A stretch of 64,000 bases of DNA from Pseudomonas vlassakiae (lineage in GTDB: Bacteria; Pseudomonadota; Gammaproteobacteria; Pseudomonadales; Pseudomonadaceae). Position 1 is the first letter of the stretch. Every line of letters starts with the position of its first letter. Below, piece by piece: positions 24,411 through 33,361 of the stretch. Made by a program: the position numbers and the translations under genes. The stretch spans positions 1-64,000 of the forward strand of contig NZ_JABWRP020000001.1 in the NCBI RefSeq assembly GCF_014269035.2, given 5' to 3'. The notes below the pieces were generated by a model, which was given only the letters and a program-made list of their open reading frames with translations, did not search any database and had not been told where the DNA came from.

Positions 24411-27290
24411 TTACTGGCAGGCTTCGCAGTCAGGCTCGTCGATCGCGCAGGCCTTCGGCACTGGCGCTGGGCCCGCTGCCTGGACCGGGGCGCTGTCGCC
24501 ACCGCTGGAAACGGCGTTGAGCTTGCCGGTGTTGATGGTCGACTTCTCGGTGCTGGTCGCGGCCAGGGCACGGAGGTAGTAAGTGGTCTTCAGGCCACGG
24601 TACCAGGCCATGCGGTAGGTCACGTCCAGCTTCTTGCCCGAGGCGCCGGCGATGTACAGGTTCAGCGACTGGGCCTGGTCGATCCACTTCTGGCGACGCG
24701 AGGCGGCGTCGACGATCCACTTGGTCTCGACTTCGAACGCGGTGGCGTACAGGTCCTTCAGCTCTTGCGGGATACGCTCGATCTGCTGCACCGAACCGTC
24801 GTAGTACTTCAGGTCGTTGATCATCACCGAGTCCCACAGGCCGCGAGCCTTCAGGTCACGGACCAGGTATGGGTTGATCACGGTGAATTCGCCTGACAGG
24901 TTCGATTTCACGTACAGGTTCTGGTAGGTCGGCTCGATCGACTGCGACACGCCGGTGATGTTGGCGATGGTCGCGGTTGGCGCGATGGCCATGATGTTCG
25001 AGTTACGAATGCCTTTCTGCACGCGGGCACGGACCGGCGCCCAGTCCAGCGACTCTTCCAGGTTGACGTCGATGTACTTCTGGCCACGGGCTTCGATCAG
25101 GATCTGTTGCGAATCCAGCGGCAGGATGCCCTTGGACCACAGCGAACCCTGGAACGTCTCGTAGGCGCCACGTTCGTCGGCCAGGTCGCAGGAAGCCTGG
25201 ATCGCGTAGTAGCTGACCGCTTCCATCGACTTGTCGGCGAACTCGACGGCAGCGTCGGAGCCGTACGGGATGTGCTGCAGGTACAGCGCGTCCTGGAAGC
25301 CCATGATGCCGAGGCCGACCGGGCGGTGCTTGAAGTTCGAGTTACGCGCTTGCGGCACCGAGTAGTAGTTGATGTCGATCACGTTGTCGAGCATGCGCAC
25401 GGCGGTGTTCACGGTGCGTTGCAGCTTGGCGGTGTCCAGCTTGCCGTCGACGATGTGGTTCGGCAGGTTGATCGAGCCCAGGTTGCAGACCGCGATCTCG
25501 TCCTTGTTGGTGTTCAGGGTGATCTCGGTGCACAGGTTCGAGCTGTGGACCACGCCCACGTGCTGCTGCGGCGAACGCAGGTTGCACGGGTCCTTGAAGG
25601 TCAGCCACGGGTGGCCGGTCTCGAACAGCATCGACAGCATCTTGCGCCACAGGTCTTTGGCCTGGATGGTCTTGAACACCTTGATCTTGTTGTACTCGGT
25701 CAGGGCTTCGTAGTACTCGTAGCGCTCTTCGAAGGCCTTGCCGGTCAGGTCGTGCAGATCAGGCACTTCCGATGGCGAGAACAGGGTCCACTTGCCGTCA
25801 TCGAAGACGCGCTTCATGAACAGGTCAGGGATCCAGTTGGCGGTGTTCATGTCGTGGGTACGACGGCGGTCATCACCGGTGTTCTTGCGCAGCTCGATGA
25901 ATTCTTCGATGTCCAGGTGCCAGGTTTCCAGGTAGGCACACACGGCGCCTTTGCGCTTGCCACCCTGGTTGACGGCTACGGCGGTGTCGTTGACCACTTT
26001 CAGGAACGGCACGACGCCCTGGGATTTGCCATTGGTGCCCTTGATGTAGGAGCCCAGTGCACGCACAGGGGTCCAGTCGTTGCCCAGGCCACCAGCGAAT
26101 TTCGACAGCATGGCGTTGTCGTGGATCGCGTGGTAGATGCCCGACAGGTCGTCCGGCACGGTGGTCAGGTAGCAGCTCGACAGCTGTGGACGCAGGGTAC
26201 CGGCGTTGAACAGGGTCGGCGTCGAAGCCATGTAGTCGAACGACGAGAGCAGGTTGTAGAACTCGATCGCACGGGCTTCTTTATCTTTCTCTTCCAGCGC
26301 CAGGCCCATGGCCACACGCATGAAGAACACCTGTGGCAGCTCGAAGCGCACGCCATCCTTGTGGATGAAGTAGCGGTCGTACAAGGTCTGCAGGCCCAGA
26401 TAGGTGAACTGCTGGTCGCGCTCGTGGTTGATCGCCTTGCCCAGTTTTTCCAGGTCGAAGTCGGCCAGGGCCGGGTTCAGCAGTTCGAACTCGATACCTT
26501 TGGCGACATAGGCTGGCAGGGCCTTGGCGTACAGGTCGGCCATCTCGTGGTGGGTGGCGCTGTCGGCAACGTTGAGGAAGCCCAGGCCTTCGGCACGCAG
26601 GGTGTCCATCAGCAGGCGGGCGGTGACGAACGAGTAGTTCGGCTCACGCTCGACCAGGGTACGGGCGGTCATCACCAGGGCGGTGTTGACGTCCTTGATG
26701 GCTACGCCGTCGTACAGGTTCTTCAGGGTTTCGCGCTGGATCAGGTCGCCATCGACTTCGGCCAGGCCTTCGCAGGCTTCGCTGATGATGGTGTTCAGGC
26801 GCGCCATGTCCAGCGGCGCCAGGCTGCCGTCGGCCAGGGTGATGCGGATGCTTGGGTGCGGCTCGACCACGGCCTCGGCGTTGCTGCGGGTCGCGCGCTC
26901 CTTGGCGCGCTGGTCGCGGTAGATCACGTAGTCACGGGCGACCTTCTGCTCGCCGGCACGCATCAGGGCCAGTTCGACCTGGTCCTGGATTTCTTCGATG
27001 TGGATGGTGCCACCCGATGGCATGCGACGCTTGAACGTGGCGGTGACCTGCTCGGTCAGGCGCGCAACGGTGTCGTGAATGCGCGACGAGGCAGCGGCGG
27101 TGCCGCCTTCAACTGCGAGGAACGCCTTGGTGATGGCCACGGTGATCTTGTCGTCGGTGTAGGGAACGACAGTGCCGTTGCGCTTGATCACGCGCAGTTG
27201 GCCCGGAGCGGTGGCGGCCAGATCCTGATTGGAATCGGCGGCCTGCGGCGCCAAAGCCTGCGGGTTCTCGCGAGTTGTGTCGGTTTGCAT
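24411..27290 (-). CDS. nrdA: Class Ia ribonucleoside-diphosphate reductase, alpha (catalytic) subunit
   Basis: 959 residues from ATG 'MQTDTTRENP' with GGAG 9 bp upstream. Residues about 38-130 are an ATP-cone ('LRVIKRNGTVVPYTDDKITVAITKAFL'); about 150-240 look like a second, degenerate cone, as described for P. aeruginosa NrdA, where the first cone binds dATP for allosteric shut-off. The barrel active-site cysteines are in 'SSCYLTT', 'SSNLCTEI' and 'AVCNLGSINLP', and the C-terminal redox pair is CEAC just before the end. It reduces NDPs to dNDPs using the NrdB radical. NrdR-like and DnaA boxes lie upstream. Confidence 0.96.
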   Translation of the reverse strand: MQTDTTRENPQALAPQAADSNQDLAATAPGQLRVIKRNGTVVPYTDDKITVAITKAFLAVEGGTAAASSRIHDTVARLTEQVTATFKRRMPSGGTIHIEEIQDQVELALMRAGEQKVARDYVIYRDQRAKERATRSNAEAVVEPHPSIRITLADGSLAPLDMARLNTIISEACEGLAEVDGDLIQRETLKNLYDGVAIKDVNTALVMTARTLVEREPNYSFVTARLLMDTLRAEGLGFLNVADSATHHEMADLYAKALPAYVAKGIEFELLNPALADFDLEKLGKAINHERDQQFTYLGLQTLYDRYFIHKDGVRFELPQVFFMRVAMGLALEEKDKEARAIEFYNLLSSFDYMASTPTLFNAGTLRPQLSSCYLTTVPDDLSGIYHAIHDNAMLSKFAGGLGNDWTPVRALGSYIKGTNGKSQGVVPFLKVVNDTAVAVNQGGKRKGAVCAYLETWHLDIEEFIELRKNTGDDRRRTHDMNTANWIPDLFMKRVFDDGKWTLFSPSEVPDLHDLTGKAFEERYEYYEALTEYNKIKVFKTIQAKDLWRKMLSMLFETGHPWLTFKDPCNLRSPQQHVGVVHSSNLCTEITLNTNKDEIAVCNLGSINLPNHIVDGKLDTAKLQRTVNTAVRMLDNVIDINYYSVPQARNSNFKHRPVGLGIMGFQDALYLQHIPYGSDAAVEFADKSMEAVSYYAIQASCDLADERGAYETFQGSLWSKGILPLDSQQILIEARGQKYIDVNLEESLDWAPVRARVQKGIRNSNIMAIAPTATIANITGVSQSIEPTYQNLYVKSNLSGEFTVINPYLVRDLKARGLWDSVMINDLKYYDGSVQQIERIPQELKDLYATAFEVETKWIVDAASRRQKWIDQAQSLNLYIAGASGKKLDVTYRMAWYRGLKTTYYLRALAATSTEKSTINTGKLNAVSSGGDSAPVQAAGPAPVPKACAIDEPDCEACQ

Positions 27291-27613
27291 GGGTGGGTGT
27301 CTCCACAATTTCTATAGTGTTCAGGCGCTTTTTCGGCGCCCACCGTTCCGTCCACTTGCTCGATGGCCTTGGCGAGGATGCGTCATGCACGCGCATCCAC
27401 CCGCTCGGGCGTACCGACTTCGGGACAGATCAGGAATAAGGGGCAATAACCTGCCGCTCCCTGGCCGAAGTCAAATGCTCACCGGGATGACCCCGAAAGC
27501 TGTTGCTCTCAAATGCTTCCGCTGGAGCGGTTTGGCTTATGAAACCACGTAAAGTTCTGCCAGAAATATCGCTTGAATTTCTGCGCTGACTGGTGTTGGT
27601 GACGAAAGGTCAA

Positions 27614-27630
27614 CCCCAACATCTAGTGGT
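27614..27630 (-). promoter_or_regulatory. NrdR box 1
   Basis: On the minus strand the site reads CCACTAGATGTTGGGG, close to the NrdR consensus ACACTAGATATTGTGT. It is about 325 bp upstream of nrdA. Confidence 0.5.
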
Positions 27631-27644
27631 TCGTTGCGATAGGG

Positions 27645-27660
27645 ATACAAGATAATGCGG
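27645..27660 (-). promoter_or_regulatory. NrdR box 2
   Basis: On the minus strand CCGCATTATCTTGTAT matches the NrdR consensus at about 9 of 16 positions. Its centre is 30-31 bp from box 1, the three-turn spacing seen at paired NrdR sites. Confidence 0.4.
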
Positions 27661-27687
27661 TCTTAGGGGCTTTGCAAGGCAATCGCC

Positions 27688-27696
27688 TGTGGATAA
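27688..27696 (-). promoter_or_regulatory. DnaA box upstream of nrdA
   Basis: TGTGGATAA is the exact reverse complement of the TTATCCACA DnaA box. DnaA is known to regulate nrdAB in E. coli; one site only is seen here. Confidence 0.5.
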
Positions 27697-27953
27697 GTTG
27701 TGCGTACTTTGTGAGTGAATAGTGGGTATTCCCTGTAGGCCTTGTACCAAGAGGTTTGCACTATTTTTCAGAGGGCTGCTGGCCGCAACCAGAATTTTTC
27801 GGGCGCGCACCCTACCACAAAAAACGGTTCAGTCGAGGCTACCGGCGGGCAGGTTGGCAGTACTGGCGGGCGGCACGTAGTATCCGGGGGTGATGTTGCC
27901 TTTTGGTTAAAGGCCGGTACCGACAGAAAAACAATAATCCAAAGGCAGGGGCC

Positions 27954-28652
27954 ATGGACCAACCCAGCAATCGCATCCTCATCGTCGAAGACGACCAGCG
28001 CCTGGCCGAACTCACCGCCGAATACCTGCAGGCCAACGGCTACGAGGTCGCCGTCGAGGGCGATGGCGCCCGCGCTGCGCGCCGCATCGTCGACAGCCAG
28101 CCGGACCTGGTGATCCTCGACCTGATGCTGCCCGGCGAAGACGGGCTGAGCATCTGCCGTCGCGTGCGTGGCCAGTACCCCGGCCCGATCCTGATGCTGA
28201 CGGCCCGCAGCGACGAACTCGATCAGGTCCAGGGGCTGGACCTGGGGGCCGACGACTACGTGTGCAAGCCGGTGCGTCCGCGTTTGCTGCTGGCGCGGAT
28301 CCAGGCCCTGCTGCGGCGCAGTGAAAGCCCAGAGTCCAAGCGCCATGACCTGGCCTTCGGTGCGTTGCGCATCGACAATCGCCTGCGCGAGGCCTGGCTC
28401 GGCGCGCAGCAGATCGACCTCACCGGCGCTGAATTCGACCTGCTCTGGCTGCTGGCCAGCAACGCCGGGCGAGTGCTGTCGCGTGAGCAGATCTTCACCG
28501 CCTTGCGCGGGGTCGGCTACGACGGCCAGGACCGTTCCATCGACGTGCGCATTTCCAGGATTCGCCCCAAGATCGGCGACGACCCGATCCACCCGCGGCT
28601 GATCAAGACGCTGCGCAGCAAGGGCTACCTGTTCGTCGGCGATGCCCCATGA
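27954..28652 (+). CDS. OmpR-family response regulator (RstA-like)
   Basis: 232 residues from ATG 'MDQPSNRILIVEDD', with GGCAGGG just upstream. Receiver domain about 8-120: acidic pocket 'VEDD', phospho-acceptor Asp in 'LVILDLMLPG', and Lys in 'DYVCKPV'. The C-terminal winged helix (about 135-230) has 'DLTGAEFDLLWLLASNAGRVLSREQI' and ends 'LIKTLRSKGYLFVGDAP'. Its stop overlaps the sensor kinase start (ATGA), so the two are translated together. It resembles RstA by organisation and sequence; the signal is unknown. Confidence 0.88.
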   Translation: MDQPSNRILIVEDDQRLAELTAEYLQANGYEVAVEGDGARAARRIVDSQPDLVILDLMLPGEDGLSICRRVRGQYPGPILMLTARSDELDQVQGLDLGADDYVCKPVRPRLLLARIQALLRRSESPESKRHDLAFGALRIDNRLREAWLGAQQIDLTGAEFDLLWLLASNAGRVLSREQIFTALRGVGYDGQDRSIDVRISRIRPKIGDDPIHPRLIKTLRSKGYLFVGDAP

Positions 28653-30250
28653 ACCGCTCGATATTCCTGCGCATCTACGGCGGCATGCTCGCGGTGCTGG
28701 TGCTGGTGGCGCTGCTCGGCGCGCTCAGCCTGCACTGGGTCAACGAAGTGCGCGCGGCCCAGCACCGCGAACGCCTGGCCCAGGGCACGTTCAGCCTGAT
28801 GGCCGACAACCTGGCGCAGCAGAACGAAACCGAGCGCAAGCGCTCGCTGTTGATGTGGGAGCGCTTGCTGGGCGTGCCGCTGGCGCTGCAGCCGATGTCG
28901 GCGCGTACCCTCGATGGCGGCCAGCGCGCTCGCCTGAACCGTGGCCTGGTGGTGGTGGAGAAGACCGGGCCACACGCCGCCCAGGTGCTGCGCAAGGTCG
29001 GCCAGGAGGACCTGATGCTGGTGGCTCAGGTCAAGCAGGTCAGCGAGCAGCTGGCGCGTGCCACGCTTTATCTGTTGGCCGATGAGCTGGTGCGCTACCC
29101 GGTGACCGAGCAGCAGCAGCGCCTGGCGGACATCACCCGGAGCAAGGGCTTCGGCTTTGGCGTCGCCCTGCAGCGCATCGAGCGGGTCGGCCTGGACGAC
29201 GACCAGCGGCGCCGGGTGGAGGAGGGGGATACAGTGATGGCGCTGGGTCGCGATGGTGACTCCATCCGTGTGTTCGCCGGCCTGCCAGGTTCGCCGTTGG
29301 TGCTGGAGATCGGTCCGCTCTATCAACTCAACCCTTATCCACCGCAGCTGCTGATCCTGATTGCCTTTCTTGGCCTCTGCCTCATCGGCCTGGTGGTGTA
29401 CCTGCTGGTGCGCCAGCTGGAGCGGCGCGTGTCAGGCATGGAAATCGCTGCCACGCGTATCGCCCAAGGCAGCCTGGACACCCGCGTGCCGGCCGGTGAT
29501 GCCGATTCGGTGGGGCGCCTGGCTGCGGCATTCAATGGCATGGCCGAGCACCTGCAACGTTCGCTGAACATGCAACGCGAACTGGTGCGTGCGGTGTCGC
29601 ATGAACTGCGCACCCCGGTGGCACGCCTGCGCTTTGGCCTGGAGATGATCGAAAGTGCGCCCACCGAGCAGGCCCGCGCCAAGCACCTGGCCGGCATGGA
29701 TGGCGATATCCAGGACCTGGACCAGCTGGTCGACGAGATGCTCACCTATGCGCGGCTGGAGCAGGGCGCCCCGGCGCTGAAGTTCCAGCGGGTCGAACTG
29801 GATGCCTTGCTCGACCGGGTGATCGAAGAACTGGCGCCGCTCAACAGCAAGGTCCGTTTGCTGCGCGGGGCGTGCCTGGCCAGCGACGGCTGCTGGGTCG
29901 AGGCCGAACCGCGCTACCTGCATCGTGCGCTGCAGAATCTGGTGAGCAATGCCTTGCGTCACGCCAGCAGTGAAGTGCGCCTGAGCTACCAGTTGGGGCA
30001 GCAGCGTTGCCGCATCGATGTCGAAGACGATGGCCCGGGGATCCCCGAGGGGGTGTGGGATCGCATCTTCACCCCCTTCACCCGGCTCGATGACAGTCGC
30101 ACCCGCGCTTCCGGAGGGCATGGCCTGGGCCTGTCGATCGTGCGACGGATCATCTACTGGCACGCAGGCCGGGCCACGGTGGGGCGCAGCGAGGCGCTGG
30201 GCGGGGCCTGCTTCAGCCTCAGCTGGCCGCGTGAACAGGCTCCGCAGTAA
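28649..30250 (+). CDS. Sensor histidine kinase (RstB-like)
   Basis: 533 residues. A first membrane helix (about 8-28), a periplasmic sensor of about 200 residues, a second helix (about 230-250, 'LLILIAFLGLCLIGLVVYLLV'-type), and a HAMP segment ('EIAATRIAQGSLDTRVPAGDADSVGRLAAAFN'). The kinase core has the phospho-His in 'RAVSHELRTPVARLRFGLEM', N-box 'ALQNLVSNALRHAS', and G-boxes 'VEDDGPGIP' and 'GGHGLGLSIVRRI'. All kinase motifs are intact. Forms a pair with the regulator upstream. Confidence 0.9.
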   Translation: MNRSIFLRIYGGMLAVLVLVALLGALSLHWVNEVRAAQHRERLAQGTFSLMADNLAQQNETERKRSLLMWERLLGVPLALQPMSARTLDGGQRARLNRGLVVVEKTGPHAAQVLRKVGQEDLMLVAQVKQVSEQLARATLYLLADELVRYPVTEQQQRLADITRSKGFGFGVALQRIERVGLDDDQRRRVEEGDTVMALGRDGDSIRVFAGLPGSPLVLEIGPLYQLNPYPPQLLILIAFLGLCLIGLVVYLLVRQLERRVSGMEIAATRIAQGSLDTRVPAGDADSVGRLAAAFNGMAEHLQRSLNMQRELVRAVSHELRTPVARLRFGLEMIESAPTEQARAKHLAGMDGDIQDLDQLVDEMLTYARLEQGAPALKFQRVELDALLDRVIEELAPLNSKVRLLRGACLASDGCWVEAEPRYLHRALQNLVSNALRHASSEVRLSYQLGQQRCRIDVEDDGPGIPEGVWDRIFTPFTRLDDSRTRASGGHGLGLSIVRRIIYWHAGRATVGRSEALGGACFSLSWPREQAPQ

Positions 30251-30253
30251 GGC

Positions 30254-30955
30254 TCAGACGCTGATCAGGCTGAGCAGGTGGCCGTCCTGCAGGCAGAACT
30301 GGCCTTCGACTTCGGCGCCGTGTCGCCACTGCGGCGACAGGTCAGTGAGCAGGCGTAGACGCGCCAGGCCATCGGCGGACCACGCCAGCACTTCGGCATG
30401 CTCGAAATAGAAGCGCTGCCGGGTGAGCGGGTAGAGGGCCTTGAACAGGCTTTCCTTGAACGAGAAGGTCAGGGTGACCGTGAGGCCCAGCTGGCCAGGG
30501 GCCAGCCGTTCGCGTTCGGCGGGCGTCAGGATCTCGCCCATGAGCCGCTCGGCGCGCTCGTCTTCCAGCAGCGCTTCCTGGTCCAGGCCGAGGCTACGGC
30601 AGGTGCCCTCGGCAGCGACCACCGCAGCGGCCCAGCCTTTGCCGTGAGTGATCGAGCCGTGGATACCCGTGGGCCAGATCGGCGAGCGGTCCTCATGGCT
30701 GCCGGGCACGTAGTCGCGGCCATCCAGGCGCTGCAGTGCAGCGCGGGCGCAAACGCGGCCGGCCAGGTACTCGGCCTGGCGCTTGGCCACCGAACGCCGC
30801 AGGCTGGCACTGGGCACGATGCCGGCGCGCTGGAAGTCATCGGCGGCCAGGTGGGCGGGGTCGAAGGCACAGCTGACCAGCACTGCGCCGGGCAGTGGGC
30901 GGGGCAGGGGCCAGTGATGCTGGAGCGGGGCGCAGCAGGCGGGGAGTGTGTTCAT
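30254..30955 (-). CDS. 4'-phosphopantetheinyl transferase (EntD/PcpS type)
   Basis: 233 residues from ATG 'MNTLPACCAPLQHHWPLP'. The three Sfp/EntD motifs are present: 'GIHGSITHGKGWAAA', 'LGLDQEALLED' and 'TFSFKESLFKALYP'. It transfers phosphopantetheine from CoA to carrier proteins. In Pseudomonas one such enzyme serves fatty-acid ACP and siderophore synthetases alike, so the gene may be essential. It is convergent with the kinase gene, only 3 bp separating the stops. Confidence 0.92.
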   Translation of the reverse strand: MNTLPACCAPLQHHWPLPRPLPGAVLVSCAFDPAHLAADDFQRAGIVPSASLRRSVAKRQAEYLAGRVCARAALQRLDGRDYVPGSHEDRSPIWPTGIHGSITHGKGWAAAVVAAEGTCRSLGLDQEALLEDERAERLMGEILTPAERERLAPGQLGLTVTLTFSFKESLFKALYPLTRQRFYFEHAEVLAWSADGLARLRLLTDLSPQWRHGAEVEGQFCLQDGHLLSLISV

Positions 30956-30994
30956 GACCGGTATTGTGCCAGTCGTGAGTCGCATGTGGGAGAT

Positions 30995-31013
30995 GGGGCC
31001 GCAAAGCGGCCCC
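30995..31013 (-). terminator. Terminator hairpin after dienelactone hydrolase gene
   Basis: GGGGCCGC and GCGGCCCC with an AAA loop, 9 bp after the hydrolase stop and extended by flanking GAT/ATC pairing. No strong U-tract. Confidence 0.5.
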
Positions 31014-31021
31014 TGCCATCT

Positions 31022-31816
31022 TTACTTGAACACTTGCTTGAAGAACGCCTGCATGTCCGCCCAGGAGCTCTTGTCCGCCGCCTCGTTGTAGCCAATGTCG
31101 GGCCCGCCATGATCACCATGGCTCAGTCGGTCCGCATCCGGGTTGGTGAAGCCATGCTTGGCGCCGGGAATGCTGACGAACTGGTAGTTGACCTTGGCCG
31201 CGTCCATCTCCTTCCTGAAGGCATCCACTTGTTGCGGGGTGACCATGCTGTCCGCCGCGCCGTGCTCGACCAGCACGTAGGCCCGCACCTTGCCAGGCTC
31301 GGTGACTGGTGTCTGGGTGGCCAGCGCGCCGTGGAAACTCACCACGGCATCCAGGTGTTCACCCCGGCGTGCGGCATCCAGCACCACCTTGCCGCCGAAG
31401 CAGTAACCCACCGCGCCGAGCTTGTGCTTGTCGGTGTAGGGCTGTTTCTTCAGCATTTCCAACCCAGCGTCAAAGCGCGTGGCCGATACCGCCGGGTCCT
31501 TCATCGCCTCGGCCATGAACGCCTGGGCATCCTGTGGGTGCTCGGTGTGCTTGCCTTCGCCATACATGTCGATGGCCAACGCGCTGTAGCCCAACGCGGC
31601 GAGGTCACGGGCACGGCGTTTGGCGTAGTCGTTCAGCCCCCACCACTCGTGCACCACCAGCACGCCCGGGCGTTCGCCCTTGACGGCGTCGTCGTAGGCG
31701 TAATAGCCGATCAACGCGGTGCCGTCTTTATCTTGGTAACGGATCTCGCGGGTCTGCACTGCCGCTTGGGCGAAGACGGCGCTGCACATCAGAATCAGGG
31801 CCAGCAGGGCACGCAT
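31022..31816 (-). CDS. Dienelactone hydrolase family protein, exported
   Basis: 264 residues from ATG 'MRALLALILMCSAVFAQAA', which is a clear signal peptide, so the enzyme works in the periplasm. Alpha/beta-hydrolase fold with the dienelactone-hydrolase features: Glu in 'VVHEWWGLND', nucleophile Cys in 'GAVGYCFGGK', Asp in 'HGAADSMVT' and His in 'PGAKHGFTNPDADR'. Substrate unknown; the family includes many general esterases. It is divergent from oprH, so the PhoP-box cluster between them might affect both. Confidence 0.88.
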   Translation of the reverse strand: MRALLALILMCSAVFAQAAVQTREIRYQDKDGTALIGYYAYDDAVKGERPGVLVVHEWWGLNDYAKRRARDLAALGYSALAIDMYGEGKHTEHPQDAQAFMAEAMKDPAVSATRFDAGLEMLKKQPYTDKHKLGAVGYCFGGKVVLDAARRGEHLDAVVSFHGALATQTPVTEPGKVRAYVLVEHGAADSMVTPQQVDAFRKEMDAAKVNYQFVSIPGAKHGFTNPDADRLSHGDHGGPDIGYNEAADKSSWADMQAFFKQVFK

Positions 31817-31845
31817 GTTGACTACTCCTTGTTTGCACACGAATC

Positions 31846-31883
31846 GTTCAGCCGCGGTTCAGTCAGGGTTCAGCCGCGGTTCA
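31846..31883 (+). promoter_or_regulatory. Four phased PhoP half-sites upstream of oprH
   Basis: GTTCA occurs at 31846, 31857, 31868 and 31879, exactly 11 bp apart, that is two complete PhoP boxes (GGTTCA-N5-GGTTCA) in tandem. The last half-site ends 12 bp before a TACTCT -10 element (31896-31901), the spacing of PhoP-activated promoters. Confidence 0.75.
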
Positions 31884-31944
31884 GGGCACCCTGCTTACTC
31901 TAGCTTCCAGACCGCAACAGCGCATTCAACTGGAGTAAGAAGTC

Positions 31945-32550
31945 ATGAAAACCTTCAACACCCTGCTCGCTGCCATGGCCGTGTGCGCCGCTGGCATGAC
32001 CACTGCCCAGGCCGCCGATGACACCTTCGCCAGCCTCACCTACGGCCAGACCAGCGACAAAGTACGCAAGTCCGGGCTGCTGCAGAGCAACACCGACCAC
32101 CTGAACGCCGACGGCATCATTGGCAAGGACGATACCTGGGGTGTGCGCCTGGGCAAGATCAATGACCAGGCCCGCTACTACATGACCTATGACAACGTTT
32201 CCGGTGACCATAGCGGCTACAAGCTGCGCCAGGAAAACCTGCTCGGCAGCTACGACCTGCTGCTGCCGGTGGGGGACACAACCAAGCTGTTCGGCGGTGG
32301 CAGCCTGGGCGTGACCAAGCTGACTCAGGATTCGCCGGGGGCAAGCCGGGATACCGACTACGGTTATGCTGTCGGCTTGCAGGCCGGCGTGATCCAGGAA
32401 ATCACCGACAAGGCTTCGATGGAGCTGGGGTATCGCTACCTGCGCACCAACGCTGCTACAGAAGTGGGCGCCAGTGGCGGGCCGAAGGACGGCACCTTGC
32501 GTCTGACCAGCAGTGCTCAGACGTATCTGGCTGCAACCTACAAGTTCTGA
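31945..32550 (+). CDS. oprH: Outer-membrane protein OprH
   Basis: 201 residues with a signal peptide cleaved after 'TTAQA'. The mature protein begins 'ADDTFASLTYGQTSDK' and ends 'TYLAATYKF', as in OprH, a small eight-stranded barrel that binds lipopolysaccharide and replaces divalent cations under magnesium starvation. It is the first gene of the oprH-phoP-phoQ operon, known in Pseudomonas to be autoregulated by PhoP, and four PhoP half-sites lie in front of it. Confidence 0.93.
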   Translation: MKTFNTLLAAMAVCAAGMTTAQAADDTFASLTYGQTSDKVRKSGLLQSNTDHLNADGIIGKDDTWGVRLGKINDQARYYMTYDNVSGDHSGYKLRQENLLGSYDLLLPVGDTTKLFGGGSLGVTKLTQDSPGASRDTDYGYAVGLQAGVIQEITDKASMELGYRYLRTNAATEVGASGGPKDGTLRLTSSAQTYLAATYKF

Positions 32551-32573
32551 CCGGCGAGCCGGGTTATCCTGTA

Positions 32574-32652
32574 CCGGCCTCTTCGCGGGGAAACCCTCTC
32601 CCACAGGGATCGCACAGCTTTCACAACCTGTGCAGTCCCCGCGAAAAGGCCG
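32574..32652. repeat. REP element with inverted partial copy between oprH and phoP
   Basis: A REP (32574-32607) is followed by CCCCGCGAAAAGGCCG (32637-32652), which pairs with its left arm at 15 of 16 bases. The structure sits inside the oprH-phoP transcript and may lower phoPQ expression relative to oprH. Confidence 0.75.
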
Positions 32653-32683
32653 TTACAGGCAGTACATTAATGAGGAGCGTTGA

Positions 32684-33361
32684 ATGAAACTGCTGGTGGT
32701 CGAGGACGAAGCCCTGCTGCGGCACCACCTCCATACGCGTCTGGGTGAAAGCGGCCATGTGGTCGAAGCCGTGGCCAATGCCGAAGAGGCGCTGTACCAG
32801 GCCGAACACTTTCACTTCGACCTGGCCATCGTCGACCTTGGCCTGCCGGGCATCAGCGGGCTTGAACTGATCGGCCGCCTGCGCAGCCAGGGCAAGGCCT
32901 TCCCCATCCTTATTCTCACCGCCCGTGGCAACTGGCAGGACAAGGTCGAAGGCCTGGCTGCCGGTGCCGATGACTATCTGGTCAAGCCGTTCCAGTTCGA
33001 AGAACTCGAGGCACGCCTGAACGCCTTGCTGCGCCGTTCCAGCGGGTTCACCCAATCGACCATCGCCGCCGGGCCCCTGGTGCTTGACCTCAACCGCAAG
33101 CAGGCGACCCTGGATGAACAGCCGCTGGCACTGACGGCCTATGAGTACCGCATCCTCGAGTACCTCATGCGACATCACCAGCAGGTGGTGGCCAAGGACC
33201 GTCTGATGGAGCAGCTCTATCCCGGCGACGAGGAGCGCGACCCGAACGTGATCGAGGTGCTGGTCGGCCGCCTGCGCCGCAAACTCGAGGGCGAGAACGG
33301 TTTCAAGCCGATCGACACGGTGCGCGGCCTGGGCTACCTGTTCACCGAGCGCTGCCGATGA
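32684..33361 (+). CDS. phoP: Two-component response regulator PhoP
   Basis: 225 residues. The receiver domain has 'VVEDEALLR', phospho-acceptor Asp in 'LAIVDLGLPGISGLEL' and Lys in 'DYLVKPFQFEEL'; the C-terminal OmpR-type winged helix has 'LTAYEYRILEYLMRHHQQVVAKDRLMEQLY' and 'GRLRRKLE'. It responds to low magnesium and cationic peptides through PhoQ and activates oprH and lipid A modification genes. Stop overlaps the phoQ start. Confidence 0.95.
   Translation: MKLLVVEDEALLRHHLHTRLGESGHVVEAVANAEEALYQAEHFHFDLAIVDLGLPGISGLELIGRLRSQGKAFPILILTARGNWQDKVEGLAAGADDYLVKPFQFEELEARLNALLRRSSGFTQSTIAAGPLVLDLNRKQATLDEQPLALTAYEYRILEYLMRHHQQVVAKDRLMEQLYPGDEERDPNVIEVLVGRLRRKLEGENGFKPIDTVRGLGYLFTERCR

Larger units (their letters stand above)
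27291..27953. other. Divergent promoter region between nrdA and the response-regulator gene
   Basis: 663 bp without a convincing gene. The nrdA side contains two NrdR-like boxes and a perfect DnaA box; the stretch 27300-27600 shows no clear feature; 27820-27950 should hold the response-regulator promoter. Confidence 0.6.

Noticed and set aside
25107..27317. 736-codon open frame on the plus strand
   Set aside because: It is the antisense shadow of nrdA, produced by high-GC codon structure; no start site and no recognisable protein.
32574..32652. REP clusters considered as a CRISPR-like array
   Set aside because: The repeats are paired palindromes scattered singly between genes, without regular spacers or cas genes.
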